A stretch of DNA of 64,000 nt from Fusibacter ferrireducens (lineage in GTDB: Bacteria > Bacillota > Clostridia > Peptostreptococcales > Acidaminobacteraceae): assembly GCF_015352425.1 (NCBI RefSeq), contig NZ_JADKNH010000013.1:62001-126000 (forward strand), read 5' to 3'. This document shows positions 8,839 through 18,400 of the stretch, one piece after another. Numbering within the stretch: position 1 is the stretch's first letter; each line of letters begins with the position of its first letter. The notes under the pieces are model-generated. The model ran no database searches. It was not told the origin of the DNA and was given only the letters and a program-made list of their open reading frames with translations. The position numbers and the translations under genes were made by a program.

Positions 8839-9888
8839 TTAAAAGTTTTCTCTATATTGATCGCAAGAGGATACATCTAACACACTATTTTCAACCCACT
8901 CAGTATGATCAAGATACCACCTAATCGTTTCCTGCATCCCCTGTTCGAAAGTATAAGTAGGCTTCCATCCCAGTTGAGTCGTAATTTTCGTATTATTGAT
9001 CGCATATCTTCTATCATGCCCTGGGCGATCTACAACGTATCTAATTAAGTTTTCAGATTTTCTAAGCGTATGAATAATCAATTTGACCACTTCTAAATTG
9101 GTCTTCTCGTTATTACCACCTACATTGTAAATCTCACCATCTATGCCTTCATGAAGCACTTGATCAATGGCAGAGCAATGATCTGAAACATGTAACCAAT
9201 CCCGAATTTGCATACCATCACCATAAATAGGAAGCTCTTTTTCATGGATACAGTTATAGATCATTAAAGGGACTAACTTCTCAGGGAACTGAAAGGGCCC
9301 ATAGTTGTTGCTACATCTTGTTATATTTATAGGCATGCCAAACATTTCATGATAGACTCGAACCAACATATCTGCACTTGCTTTAGAGACAGAATACGGA
9401 TTATTGGGCATAAGTGGCATTGTTTCATCGAAAAGTCCGGTTTCACCTAATGCACCATAGACTTCATCTGTTGAGACTTGAAGAAATTTCACACCGGCTT
9501 TATACTTTTGACAGTATTTATCCCTTGGATTTACTTTCCAGTACTTTTTAGCAGTATCCAAAAGAACTTGAGTGCCAATGATGTTCGTTGATAAAAAGAC
9601 TTCCTGTGCTTCGATGCTTCTATCCACATTGGATTCAGCAGCGAAATTAACAATCAAACTCACATCATAGGTTTCAAAAATGCTTTCCACTTTTACGCGA
9701 TCTCTTATATCTGCTTTGATAAAAGTATAGTTTTCATTGTTTTGGATAGATTCAAGATTTTCTAGATTTCCTGCGTAAGTCAGATGATCTATATTTAAGA
9801 TCCTGTATTTTGGATACTTCTGTAGCATTAACTTAACAAAATGACTTCCAATAAATCCAGCGCCCCCTGTTATTAATATCGTTTTCAA
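8839..9888 (-). CDS. rfbB: dTDP-glucose 4,6-dehydratase
   Basis: An extended short-chain dehydrogenase: nucleotide-binding GGAGFIGSHF at the N-terminus, the TDEVYG motif, the catalytic YSVSK (Y-x3-K), then RCSNNYGPFQFPEKLVPLMI and the GDGMQIRDWLHVSDHC segment typical of RfbB/RmlB. It converts dTDP-glucose to dTDP-4-keto-6-deoxyglucose, a precursor of rhamnose and other deoxy sugars. The start is TTG at 9888 (GGAAGTGGTGGTCAA before it), which places the Rossmann motif right at the N-terminus as in the family; the longer frame to 9969 runs into the VanZ gene. No rmlA, rmlC or rmlD is in the window, so the rest of the pathway must lie elsewhere. Confidence 0.92.
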   Translation of the reverse strand: MKTILITGGAGFIGSHFVKLMLQKYPKYRILNIDHLTYAGNLENLESIQNNENYTFIKADIRDRVKVESIFETYDVSLIVNFAAESNVDRSIEAQEVFLSTNIIGTQVLLDTAKKYWKVNPRDKYCQKYKAGVKFLQVSTDEVYGALGETGLFDETMPLMPNNPYSVSKASADMLVRVYHEMFGMPINITRCSNNYGPFQFPEKLVPLMIYNCIHEKELPIYGDGMQIRDWLHVSDHCSAIDQVLHEGIDGEIYNVGGNNEKTNLEVVKLIIHTLRKSENLIRYVVDRPGHDRRYAINNTKITTQLGWKPTYTFEQGMQETIRWYLDHTEWVENSVLDVSSCDQYRENF

Positions 9889-9907
9889 TTGACCACCACT
9901 TCCTTGT

Positions 9908-10432
9908 TTAAACACGCCTATTCTGTAAGTCAGATCTACTTTTCCGGATAAAATAAAGCAATCCCACATATATCAAAATGCCAACCATAGCGCCAGAAGT
10001 ATCTATTATCACATCTTTCACTTGTGGCCCTCTTCCAGGCACGAAAATCTGATGGATTTCATCACTCACTGCGTATAGCGCACATTAAATAAGCGCTAAA
10101 ATAATTGAGGTTTTCACCTCTTTATGCTGCCTGAATGCATTTATGACAAACAAACCCAAAATTAGGTAATTAAAGAAATGAGCATTCTTTCTGATCATAT
10201 GGTTGAGCGTATCTACTTCCAACCTCAATTTGGGAGCAACCTTGTGAATTGCTTTCACAACAATCTCAGTTACACCCAAACTCAAATTATTGGAGGTTGT
10301 GCTCACCTGTGATGAGAAGTGAAATATAACGCCCATCCATATGAAAACTACTAGCCACGATACTATAATAAAAGCGCTTTTTTTTCTAAATTTATAAGGC
10401 AATTCACTTTTCAAAATAATTTGTGCTCCCAT
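9908..10432 (-). pseudogene. VanZ-like membrane protein with one in-frame stop
   Basis: The frame opens at ATG 10432 and runs 115 residues (membrane helix, HFSSQ, then IRKNAHFFNYLILGL) to a TAA at 10085-10087. Beyond it the same frame continues without a gap for 58 more codons and contains the VanZ C-terminal signature YAVSDEIHQIFVPGRGPQ, DV, D-SGAMVGILI and a last membrane helix, ending at TAA 9908-9910. The total of about 173 residues is normal for VanZ. A single substitution would restore the gene, so this is a recent mutation or a sequencing error. The end lies 20 bases before the rfbB start, suggesting a shared transcript. Confidence 0.82.
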
Positions 10433-10451
10433 TCTTTTTGTTCTGATTTGT

Positions 10452-10472
10452 GTTCCGCTGTGTACGTGGTAC
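10452..10472. repeat. half copy of the GTACGTGGTAC palindrome family
   Basis: The left arm and centre of the repeat seen in full at 14103-14159 and 22437-22482 are present (GTTCCGCTGTGTAC, GTG, GTAC), while the right arm has been lost. It lies just downstream of the AlbA_2 gene. Confidence 0.6.
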
Positions 10473-10506
10473 GCTTTATATCAAAACACACCACAAAAAT
10501 CAAAAT

Positions 10507-11781
10507 TTACTTTAATCTATACTTTACCGCAGTCCCACTGCCTCGTTTTATAACAATATTTTTATCTGTAAGGCTATTTAAAATTCTAAGCGTTTTAGAC
10601 TTTTCAAATTTAGTTTTTAATTCTATCTCTTTTCTAGAAAGTTCTAGATCTTCTTTTAATAATCCATAAATAAAAAGTTCATCTTTAGACAAATCTAATT
10701 GATCAACATTAGTAACAGGCAATATTATTCTAATCCTATTTTCACTAACATCAAAATCAGGTTTAGCAATGCTATGGGTATATTCATCATTTATTCTTGC
10801 AATTCCTGTACCATACTTTTCTATAATATTCAATCTATTAAAAACCCCTGCAATGATTGGATTTCTTAAAACGGAAATATTTCCATTTAGATATTCTTCT
10901 TTAGAAATACCTGCCGGCAAACCTCCTGGAGAGTTTATTTCAATCCTGTTCTCATACATTGCTATTTGTATGTATGAGTTAGTATCCCATACTCTATGAA
11001 CAATTGCATTTGCCAAAGATTCTCTAAAAGCTTCTTTGGGAATCAATTCTTTTTTTATTCTGATATAGCCCTCTATCTCTTCGAACAAATAATATTGCTC
11101 AAAAATCTCTATGGCTCTATCAAATTGTTCTAATAGAGATTTATGGCTAATAGTTTCTCTATACAAAATCTTATTGATGTCTTTTCCAAATTTAACAATA
11201 TCAATTCCTGAAAAAGCGATGTCGTTTTTATCTGATAATAGTTCTCCCGCAATATTGTAATAGCCATCTTTGTTATATAAATTTAATGTCTTTAAAACAT
11301 CCAAGCTTATTTTTTCTATATTAGCTTCTTCTTTTAACTTAGATTCCAATACCCTAAAACTTAAATCTTGTGAAGCCGCTTTTCTCTCTTCATCATCAAT
11401 ATTAATGCCTTCCATAGCCAATCTTCTAAGCTCAAATCTGTCTACCGCCACGGTTGAAGTATCACCTCTTTTAAAAGCCTTTCCTTGATAATAGTAGGGT
11501 GTATCTTTGCCTTTTTTTACGTCTACAAGAATAATCGTTTTATGTTCTATTTCTTTAACCGCAATTTCAAAATGAGGAACTGGCACGATAGAGTCATTTA
11601 TCATATTCTCAATTCGTAAGGCTTCTTCTTTTGCACTTTCTATACCTACGAGCTTCCCATTATCATCTATACCAAAGATTATTTCCCCATCATTATAATT
11701 AGCATATGCACAAACTGTCTTTAAAAAAGTTCTCGAAACTTCTACTTTGAATTCTAAGTTATAACTTTCTTTAGTTTCCAC
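10507..11781 (-). CDS. AlbA_2 (Schlafen-like) putative DNA-binding / ATPase-fold regulator
   Basis: The 424-residue product has three parts. Residues 1-110 form an AlbA_2/Schlafen-type domain (ESYNLEFK, TVCAYANYNDGEIIFGIDDNG, YYYQGKAFKRGDTST). Residues about 200-345 form an HATPase_c_4-like fold (FRESLANAIVHRVW, RIEINSPGGLP, RNPIIAGVFNRLNIIEKYGTGI). The C-terminus (about 370-424) is a winged helix (ELSRKEIELKTKFEKSKTLRIL). Such proteins are often annotated as RecG-like or transcriptional regulators, and their role is poorly known. The start is ATG 11781 with AGGAGGTATCGCTTGTG before it. Upstream sits a cluster of repeated AACGATA-type heptamers that could be its own operator. Degenerate palindromes of the Wadjet-flanking family lie on both sides of the gene. 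Confidence 0.82.
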   Translation of the reverse strand: METKESYNLEFKVEVSRTFLKTVCAYANYNDGEIIFGIDDNGKLVGIESAKEEALRIENMINDSIVPVPHFEIAVKEIEHKTIILVDVKKGKDTPYYYQGKAFKRGDTSTVAVDRFELRRLAMEGINIDDEERKAASQDLSFRVLESKLKEEANIEKISLDVLKTLNLYNKDGYYNIAGELLSDKNDIAFSGIDIVKFGKDINKILYRETISHKSLLEQFDRAIEIFEQYYLFEEIEGYIRIKKELIPKEAFRESLANAIVHRVWDTNSYIQIAMYENRIEINSPGGLPAGISKEEYLNGNISVLRNPIIAGVFNRLNIIEKYGTGIARINDEYTHSIAKPDFDVSENRIRIILPVTNVDQLDLSKDELFIYGLLKEDLELSRKEIELKTKFEKSKTLRILNSLTDKNIVIKRGSGTAVKYRLK

Positions 11782-11830
11782 AAGCGATACCTCCTTTATA
11801 GTCTGATTGTACCAAATGCATTCTATTTTT

Positions 11831-11912
11831 GCAACGATCTACTTATCGTTCTATTTATCGTTTCATTGTGAAGCGATCCTAAGACTATCGTTGCACATCC
11901 CTTTGCAACGAT
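11831..11912. promoter_or_regulatory. cluster of AACGAT(A) heptamers upstream of the AlbA_2 gene
   Basis: GCAACGAT occurs at 11831-11838 and 11905-11912. TATCGTT, its reverse form, occurs at 11844-11850, 11856-11862 and 11886-11892. Five copies in 82 bases immediately upstream of the start at 11781, with 12-base spacing between two of them, look like an operator array for the winged-helix protein encoded next to it. Confidence 0.45.
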
Positions 11913-11930
11913 GTTCCGATGTGTACCACA
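11913..11930. repeat. degenerate half copy of the GTACGTGGTAC palindrome family
   Basis: Read on the minus strand it gives GTGGTACACATCGGAAC, matching the right half of the copy at 22437-22482 (GTGGTACACAACGGAAC) with one difference. The other arm has decayed. Together with 10452-10472 it flanks the AlbA_2 gene. Confidence 0.5.
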
Positions 11931-12157
11931 TACAGAAAAGTAATTTACCCCTTTGAGCTGTTTTTAAGCTAGACATTAGCATTTCTTTTTCAATCACATC
12001 TTTTAGCTTAAGAGTCATGCGCTCTTTGCACGATCAACCTACACTTGGGACTTTCACCCGCTAGATAATATTCTATGACAATATGATCTAATAACCCGTA
12101 CACAATCTCAATCAATTTTGGTATAATTGGTCCGAGTGTCAAATCCAAAAGTTGAGT

Positions 12158-12218
12158 AACCCTCTACCCTATGATGCCGTTTACGGGAAGGACGCGATAC
12201 AGCATAGGGTAGAGGGTT
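12158..12218. repeat. 16-bp perfect inverted repeat before a small plus-strand ORF
   Basis: AACCCTCTACCCTATG at 12158-12173 pairs perfectly with CATAGGGTAGAGGGTT at 12203-12218, around a 29-base loop. There is no T-run after it. It ends three bases before the GTG of the ORF at 12222, and a TATAAT box lies at 12122-12127, so it may be a 5' leader structure or the end of a small element. The rest of 11931-12157 holds nothing I can assign, apart from a GGGTGAAAGTCCC string on the minus strand near 12050-12062. Confidence 0.5.
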
Positions 12219-12221
12219 CGT

Positions 12222-12503
12222 GTGAAACTGGTTTTTGACACCCTAAAATATGAAAATGCAGAACTTGCAAAGCAAATGAAGATTCTTTGGGATAATATTG
12301 GTGCAAGCCTTATAGGCTGTGGCGTCACTCGAATTGATCAGATCGGCATCAAAATCAATCCACAAATGAATATCCCTATTCAAACAAGCTATGATGAAAA
12401 CCAATTGGAAGACACCATACTAGAAGTCTTAAAAAGTGGCTATATTTATAACACTCAAATATTGAGAAAAGCTCACATTTTCCCTTCACCTGCTTGCTCA
12501 TAA
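12222..12503 (+). CDS. small hypothetical protein
   Basis: A 93-residue frame begins GTG AAA CTG and has a protein-like composition (amphipathic LKYENAELAKQMKILWDNIG, then CGVTRIDQIGIKINPQMN). I recognise no family. It is the only plus-strand gene in this part of the island and overlaps the end of the ATPase gene at 12498-12503 on the opposite strand. The start has no strong ribosome binding site (GGGTTCGT is the nearest purine-rich stretch), and the preceding hairpin would hide it. It may be a real small gene or a fragment of a larger decayed one. Confidence 0.4.
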   Translation: MKLVFDTLKYENAELAKQMKILWDNIGASLIGCGVTRIDQIGIKINPQMNIPIQTSYDENQLEDTILEVLKSGYIYNTQILRKAHIFPSPACS

Positions 12504-13907
12504 ATTTCCCACTTCTTTTACAATATTATCTGCTGTAACGAGAGTAACGTCCTGCTCTATCGCTATTTTAACAAGCTCCTCTGAAAAGCCATTTTTAGAA
12601 AATAACCAGTAATAAATTTTCTGATCTGACCCCGCTAATGTAAATTTTTCTTTCATATTTTTATAGTCAGACAGTGTACAATCACTATTTTTATATTTAC
12701 ATTCACCCAATAAAAAAGCCCTTTTCTTAGGATCGGTAGCCATAATATCAAGTTCATCCGTTTTGTTCCACCATCTTCCTATCTTTGTGAAATGAAAAGG
12801 CAACATCTCTTTTTGATTTTTCAATCTCAAATACTGGCGACAAATAGCTTCAAATACATACGAAGTATGTCGCTCAAGTTCTGGTTCAATTACAAATTTC
12901 CATATGCCTTTTGCATCTCCTGCTTCGAGTTCAGACAAGTTGGGGAATACGAATGCATACCAAAAACGAAAAAATTGATCTGCTATTTGATAAAGCCCCC
13001 TGTGAATATTTGCATGTGCTTTGATGCCATCCGCCACAGGGAATTCCCGAGTAACGATGCCTAAATCCATGAGGTTTTTTAAATAAACACTCAGTTTGGT
13101 CTTTTCAATTTGAGTTTTCTGATGAATATCATTGAGTTTCGTATTTCCTAATGCCACCGCTTCAATAATCACATTATAAGTTGCTGTTTCTCGCAATTCT
13201 TGATGCATAAGAAATTCAACTTCACTGTATAGAATACTGCCTCTTGTTAAAATACGGCGTTCTATATTTAGAGCCAACGGCAAAGTATCATCAAACTGTT
13301 TTAAATAATGTGGAATGCCTCCAAGTATCGCATAAGCGGTGATTTTATCGAAGACACTGTAATTGGGAACAAATTGAATCGCATCATAAAAACTCATTTC
13401 ATTCATTTTTAAAATGCCTGTAGCACGACCATATAAAGGATTTTTCTCTGCTAAAATCTCCTTCTCAATAAAAGACATCGAACTACCACAAAGAATAATC
13501 ATAACATTCTGATCCTTGAGTTTTTCATCCCATAGATTTTGTAAAATAGAAGGGATTGCATTATTCCCCTTGACCATGTAAGGAAATTCATCAATTATCA
13601 ATAATTTCTTTTGGTCATTTGGTAATTCTAAAATACTTGCTAATGCTAATTTCCAATCAGAAAACCGTTTGATATATTGCGCCACAGGTAGCCCTTTTTG
13701 TAATAGGCGCTCACTGAAGGCTGTTAACTGTTGCTCATCAGGACTTTCCGTGCAAGCAAAAAAAACATGAGGTTTATTCTCACAGAATTTTCGTAACGTT
13801 TCTGTTTTGCCCACACGTCTGCGACCATACAACACAACAAGCTCGCCATTTTGTGACTCATAACGTTCTTCTAAAAAGTTCAATTCAGCTTTGCGTCCTA
13901 TAAACAT
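12498..13907 (-). CDS. AAA ATPase with C-terminal PD-(D/E)XK-like domain (archaeal-type ATPase/DUF234 family)
   Basis: The 469-residue product begins with FIGRKAELNFLEERY. A Walker A, YGRRRVGKTE, lies near residue 30 and a Walker B-like LLIIDEFPYM near 105. A sensor-like IILCGSSMSFIEKE and a winged-helix segment (about 250-300) follow. The C-terminus carries DELDIMATDPKKRAFLLGECKYK, which fits the D and E-x-K of a PD-(D/E)XK nuclease fold. Start ATG 13907 follows GAAGGTGCTTTT. Biochemical function of this family is not established; they are often accessory genes. A different AAA ATPase (AAA_14/DUF4143) lies at the far side of the Wadjet block on the other strand. Confidence 0.85.
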   Translation of the reverse strand: MFIGRKAELNFLEERYESQNGELVVLYGRRRVGKTETLRKFCENKPHVFFACTESPDEQQLTAFSERLLQKGLPVAQYIKRFSDWKLALASILELPNDQKKLLIIDEFPYMVKGNNAIPSILQNLWDEKLKDQNVMIILCGSSMSFIEKEILAEKNPLYGRATGILKMNEMSFYDAIQFVPNYSVFDKITAYAILGGIPHYLKQFDDTLPLALNIERRILTRGSILYSEVEFLMHQELRETATYNVIIEAVALGNTKLNDIHQKTQIEKTKLSVYLKNLMDLGIVTREFPVADGIKAHANIHRGLYQIADQFFRFWYAFVFPNLSELEAGDAKGIWKFVIEPELERHTSYVFEAICRQYLRLKNQKEMLPFHFTKIGRWWNKTDELDIMATDPKKRAFLLGECKYKNSDCTLSDYKNMKEKFTLAGSDQKIYYWLFSKNGFSEELVKIAIEQDVTLVTADNIVKEVGNL

Positions 13908-14102
13908 AAAAGCACCTTCTTTCCTGTTGCTTAAAATCAAACTAATCAAAGCGTATATTCAGTCCGCTTCGCTACCTTCGTAACCCTTGTGCAATCCGCT
14001 AGGATTGCATTCAGTGGGGGACACCTCCTCAAGGATTATAATCACGATTATTATAATCTACATTATAATAATACACCTTTTTCAAATGACCTTCAAGTTA
14101 AT

Positions 14103-14159
14103 TTCCGCTCAGGGAGTTCCGCTCCGTACGTGGTACGGAGCGGAACTCCCTGAGCGGAA
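14103..14159. repeat. 57-bp perfect palindrome, Wadjet-flanking repeat (downstream copy)
   Basis: Two perfect 27-bp arms (TTCCGCTCAGGGAGTTCCGC and onward to GTAC) surround a three-base GTG centre. The element ends two bases before the jetD stop codon and is not followed by a T-run on either strand. Its centre GTACGTGGTAC and flanking GTTCCG/CGGAAC are shared with 22437-22482, 10452-10472 and 11913-11930. It could act as a transcript end, but its recurrence points to a repeat family. Confidence 0.85.
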
Positions 14160-14161
14160 CT

Positions 14162-15409
14162 CTATTGCTCTTCAAAAATCCTCGCATAAGCTTCACTCAC
14201 TTCTATATGTTCCTGCTCAAGTCTCAAAGCATACCGATCAAGGGTCATAAGGATATCTAGGACATCAGCATCCTCTTCTCTTTGTAACAGGTTTTTAATT
14301 TTGTCGTGATAATTTTTCGCGAGTGGTGTTGTGAAATCACGATAAGCGTTTAAAACAGTTTCATTCATCAACAAGGGTTTTACAACGGGAATCAATTGTT
14401 TTAAAGCTTTTAAGATCCTCACTCCACCTAAATCTAGATCTGACCAGTGATAATAAGCGGCATCTGGAAAATTAGAGAAAATGCATTCAAAAAAAGCCCT
14501 TTTGATCTCGCCGGCAAATCCACCATGATACAAAAGCAAGACCTCTTGAGGTCTTGTCTTAATCATGAGTTCATAAGTGGCTCTGTTTTCCACACTGATC
14601 ACATAATTAATATTCTGCTCAGCGGTGATCTGAATGATTTCAGAAACATAAGTGCCGATCAAAACCGCGCCTTCGTTTTGAAACACGCTGCCCTCTAAAA
14701 CCCCATTTTGAAATTCAATCTTCACAGGACCGCAAAAATAAATCAGCTCGGGATTTGAAAAAAGGCCCACGTAGCTCATTAGATCCTCGCCCTCTTCCAC
14801 GTCATTATAACGCTTGATCAAAACCGTTAATCTGCTTTTGATCTCATTTTGAAACAGCTTGGAATCTCCGAATACCTTTGCACTGAACACGCGCTCGTGA
14901 ACCGCCTTATAAGCCAGTTTATCCAGCTCAATCAAACACTGGATAAGCCTACGATTTACCCCTTGATCTGGAAACAACACTTGTCCAAACTTTCCGGTCT
15001 TATTGAATTTCTCTAAAAGTTCCATCTTAAATTGAGCCATCCATTCATAAGCCGTAAACTCATAAGCCGTTATCAGAGAAACCATCTCTTCAAACGCACC
15101 GTAAGTCGATTTCACACCAATGTACGAATAAGCCCTCTGAATGTGCGTCAGTTCTTGATTTAACCAAATCTCTTTAAGGAGGTTGCCTGCTTCAAATGGC
15201 ATCCAATTGAAGTCTAAAAGCTCTAATTGCTTAAGTGCTTCTAGCGCCTCAAAAAAAGCTGACTTTTGCTCGAAGTCCTCAAAATCCACCTTCTTAAACT
15301 CGGCAACCTTCGCTAAAATGCGCCTCGATTGTGTGGTCTGATTGGAGTAAACTTTGCTTTTTTCGTATTTATCTAACAATTTTTTGAGAATGAGCTTCTG
15401 ATAATCCAC
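14162..15409 (-). CDS. jetD: Wadjet system protein JetD (Toprim-like nuclease subunit)
   Basis: The 415-residue product has an N-terminal region typical of JetD and a C-terminal Toprim-like/DUF2220 domain: LLLYHGGFAGEIKRAFF at about 285-305, then YYHWSDLDLGGVRILKAL at about 318-335, holding the acidic residues expected for metal-dependent cleavage. Family knowledge: in Wadjet, JetABC is an SMC-like loop-extruding complex that senses closed circular plasmid DNA, and JetD cuts it. Start is GTG 15409 with GAGGCTGACGC before it. It is the last gene of jetA-jetB-jetC-jetD, 79 bases after jetC. No frameshift or lost motif is seen, so the subunit looks intact. Confidence 0.9.
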   Translation of the reverse strand: MDYQKLILKKLLDKYEKSKVYSNQTTQSRRILAKVAEFKKVDFEDFEQKSAFFEALEALKQLELLDFNWMPFEAGNLLKEIWLNQELTHIQRAYSYIGVKSTYGAFEEMVSLITAYEFTAYEWMAQFKMELLEKFNKTGKFGQVLFPDQGVNRRLIQCLIELDKLAYKAVHERVFSAKVFGDSKLFQNEIKSRLTVLIKRYNDVEEGEDLMSYVGLFSNPELIYFCGPVKIEFQNGVLEGSVFQNEGAVLIGTYVSEIIQITAEQNINYVISVENRATYELMIKTRPQEVLLLYHGGFAGEIKRAFFECIFSNFPDAAYYHWSDLDLGGVRILKALKQLIPVVKPLLMNETVLNAYRDFTTPLAKNYHDKIKNLLQREEDADVLDILMTLDRYALRLEQEHIEVSEAYARIFEEQ

Positions 15410-15488
15410 GCGTCAGCCTCCTCTGTTTGGATCTTAATTACAACTCAACTTATTAACAACTCAACTCTAATTACTGACTCAAACTTTA

Positions 15489-18400
15489 TCATTGACTCAA
15501 CTGAAGCAATACTTTGCGTTCAAACGATTGTACAAAGGAAATATCGTTTTCTCTAAAGACACAAAGATTTTGATCCACATGTGGTGTGATGTCCACGATC
15601 TTATCGGGTGGTGCAGATATAATCGCTTGCAAATGAAACCGTCTGAGAAGCTTCAAACTCTCTTCAATTCTCTGCTGATCCATTTTGCTAAAGGCTTCAT
15701 CAAAGATGATCAAACGGATGGTCTCACTGTTGCTGCCACTGTGATTAATCCGGTACATTTGAGCAAACGATGCCAATACAGAAAGGTAGAACGGCGTTTG
15801 CGTTTCCCCGCCCGATTTTTTCAGAAGTGTTTTAGAAAGCCGTTGCTCACTGCCATTTTCATCCGTTACCACCAAATCAAAGTTCAAATAAGAGCGATAA
15901 TCCGTATAGTAAAGGATGTTCTTTTCAAGCATTGACCGGTTTGCCATTGAACTGTCTTCGCCTATGTCCACGATCATTCGAAACAATTCTTCAATCGCCT
16001 CATGATGCTTCTGATTAAAGGCGTAGGACATAATACTCATACCATCCTTGAGCAGAAGATCATCCATAATCATATCGTAATAAAGGCGCATTTCAGGCTT
16101 TGGTTTCACCTCAAAGCGATAACTGTCTGCTCCGAAAGGGCTGTCCTTAATCGCCATGTTCAGTTCTTTAATCTGAGTAAAGACCGTATCAAAATTCTCT
16201 TTGAGTTTGGCTAAAAACTCATCTCTAAATTGATCCGACGTTTTTTCTTTTGCCGATTTAATCTTAGTTAGATAGTCCGGCAGATTCGTCTCTTCAAGCT
16301 GTTTTAAAGCATTTGCATAGACGGCATTGTCCTCTTCATGAATATCGTGGGACATATGAAAGACTCTATTGTATTCTTCCCGCTGACGGGTTAAACTTTC
16401 AAACAATTTGTCCTTATCCGTTCCAGCGGCTTTAGCAGATCGCGCATAATTGATCTCAATTTGCTCAGGGCGCTGATCCAGTAACAATTTTTCAATACGT
16501 TCTAATCCTTCAATTCTGACCTCATCATATGCTTTCTGATCCACAAATGCCTTTTTTTGTGCGATTTTAGATTCAACTTGAGGCATTTCTTTGTCAGAGA
16601 GATAACGCATCTCTGTAATGAGTTTCTCTTGAGTCCCATGTGCTGTGTTAATGGCATCATCACAGGTCTTGATCTGCACTTTGACTGTCTTAAGCTGATC
16701 TTCCAATTTCATGATATAGGATAAATCCAATTGACTTTTTTCTAAATTCAGTGCTTCGATATTTTGCTGACAATGCTTAAAAGCGTCTAATTTCGAAAGG
16801 CTGTCCTCATGTATGATCATCTCATGCTCAGACATTGCCTTGATTTTGCATTTAGCCTTTAAAGCCACAAGCTCACCTTCAAGTGATCTTCTCGTTTTCT
16901 TAGAAGCTTCCAGCTCTGCCGTCACAAGCTCAATTTGTTGTTCGATCGCTTTTCGACCAATGTAAGGCACCCGCCACCTATCAGGATGCAACTGTCTCGC
17001 CACATAATTTTGGTAGAGCATGCACGTGTCTGTAATGCCAATGGCATGCCTTCTAATCTCTTTGACTTCATCGCACGCCATGACGCCACCAAGGACATAA
17101 TCGATAAAGGCTTTTGCCCCTGAATGCTCTGTTGTAACAAAGCACGCCAAACTGCCCTGTTGAGCAGAAGGCTTCAATTTTCTAATCCTTTCAAGATCGA
17201 TTAGCCCAACACCATAAATTGGATTATTTCTTTTGAGACCATCGTAAATTTCCAGTGCGTGTTCGAATTCTGAATCCTCAACCAACAAGTAAAATTTCTG
17301 AGTATGCAAATAAGCCTCTATGGCATTTTTCCACCTATCCTCAGTGACATCAATCACATCCGCTAAAATGGCAACCTCTTTAAGACCTGATGCTTTTAGA
17401 GCTGTCATTAACTTAATCACAGGTTCCGGATATGGCTTAACCCCTTTTTCCAAAGTCCTAAGAGACGCCGTTAAATCGCGAATCTCTTGTTCCAAATCAC
17501 GCAGCATGTGTTCACATTCATAAAGGCGTCTTTGGTTTGCCTCAAGCCATGATGCAATATGGCGATTTAAAAGCTCTAGTCTCTGAAAAGTCTCATTGCT
17601 CAATGTGTTTATGGTGAGCTCTGAGAAATAGAGCGTTTGCACCTTTATATTTTCGGAGGTTTCATCGCTTAAAAATAGAGCGTAATCATTTGCCAGCTCG
17701 CGGACTCTATCGATGGTCTTTCTAATTTGAATCATATACTCTGCAAGCCTTTTTTGTTCTTGTTGAAGCGCAAGTTCTAAACTATTGAGCTTCTTCTGAA
17801 TATCTGAATTCAGCTTCTCAGCAGTAATTTCATCCCTTTGAAATTCCAGTTTTTCTTTTTCGATCTTTAAAGTCACGATGTGGTCTTTAATCTCAGAAAG
17901 TTTGAGTTCATGCTCATTAAAATCTCTTTGAAATGCTCGTAACTGATTCTCGGTATCCTTAATGCCTGCAAGCCCTGAGATAACCTCGTGTATTTTTTGA
18001 AGTCTCTTTTTACTTAGAAAGTCCTCGTGATATTTTTGAATCGTCTCAAGTCTCAAAATTCGGTTTTGAATCGTTTCAGCGTCACTTTCAAGTCGCTTAT
18101 AATATCTGAGATTTTGCTGCATTTCTTCAATATTAGGCCGCCCTTTGATATCCGTTATATATTCTGTGATAAAACTTTCGATATCACTGATGGGCGAAAA
18201 GGGCACAGCTTTCTTAAAGAGGCTGAAAAACTTATGCTTAATGTTCCCGCATTTTGCCATCAAATGTTGCCTATAAGTATTCTGACTTTCATAAAAACTG
18301 AATTTGTTGTGAGAAAGGGTCTTTAAAGTCTGCTTGAGCTGTGTTCGATTTAAAGGCATGCCCTTATCTAAAAAGCCGTGATCTGGTATCGCGCAATCGT

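Noticed and set aside
12005-12080. Minus-strand GGGTGAAAGTCCC followed by AAGTGTAGG, reminiscent of group II intron RNA
   Set aside because: Only one short string matches; no reverse transcriptase reading frame and no recognisable domain V were found nearby, so it is not enough to call an intron fragment.
14103-14159. Reading the perfect palindrome as a simple jetD terminator
   Set aside because: It lacks a T-run on both strands and related palindromes occur where no gene ends, so it is listed as a repeat family member instead.
15492-15935. Plus-strand open frame of 147 codons opposite the end of jetC
   Set aside because: The opposite strand encodes the conserved Walker B and signature region of an SMC-like ATPase; this frame shows no family motif and no start signal.
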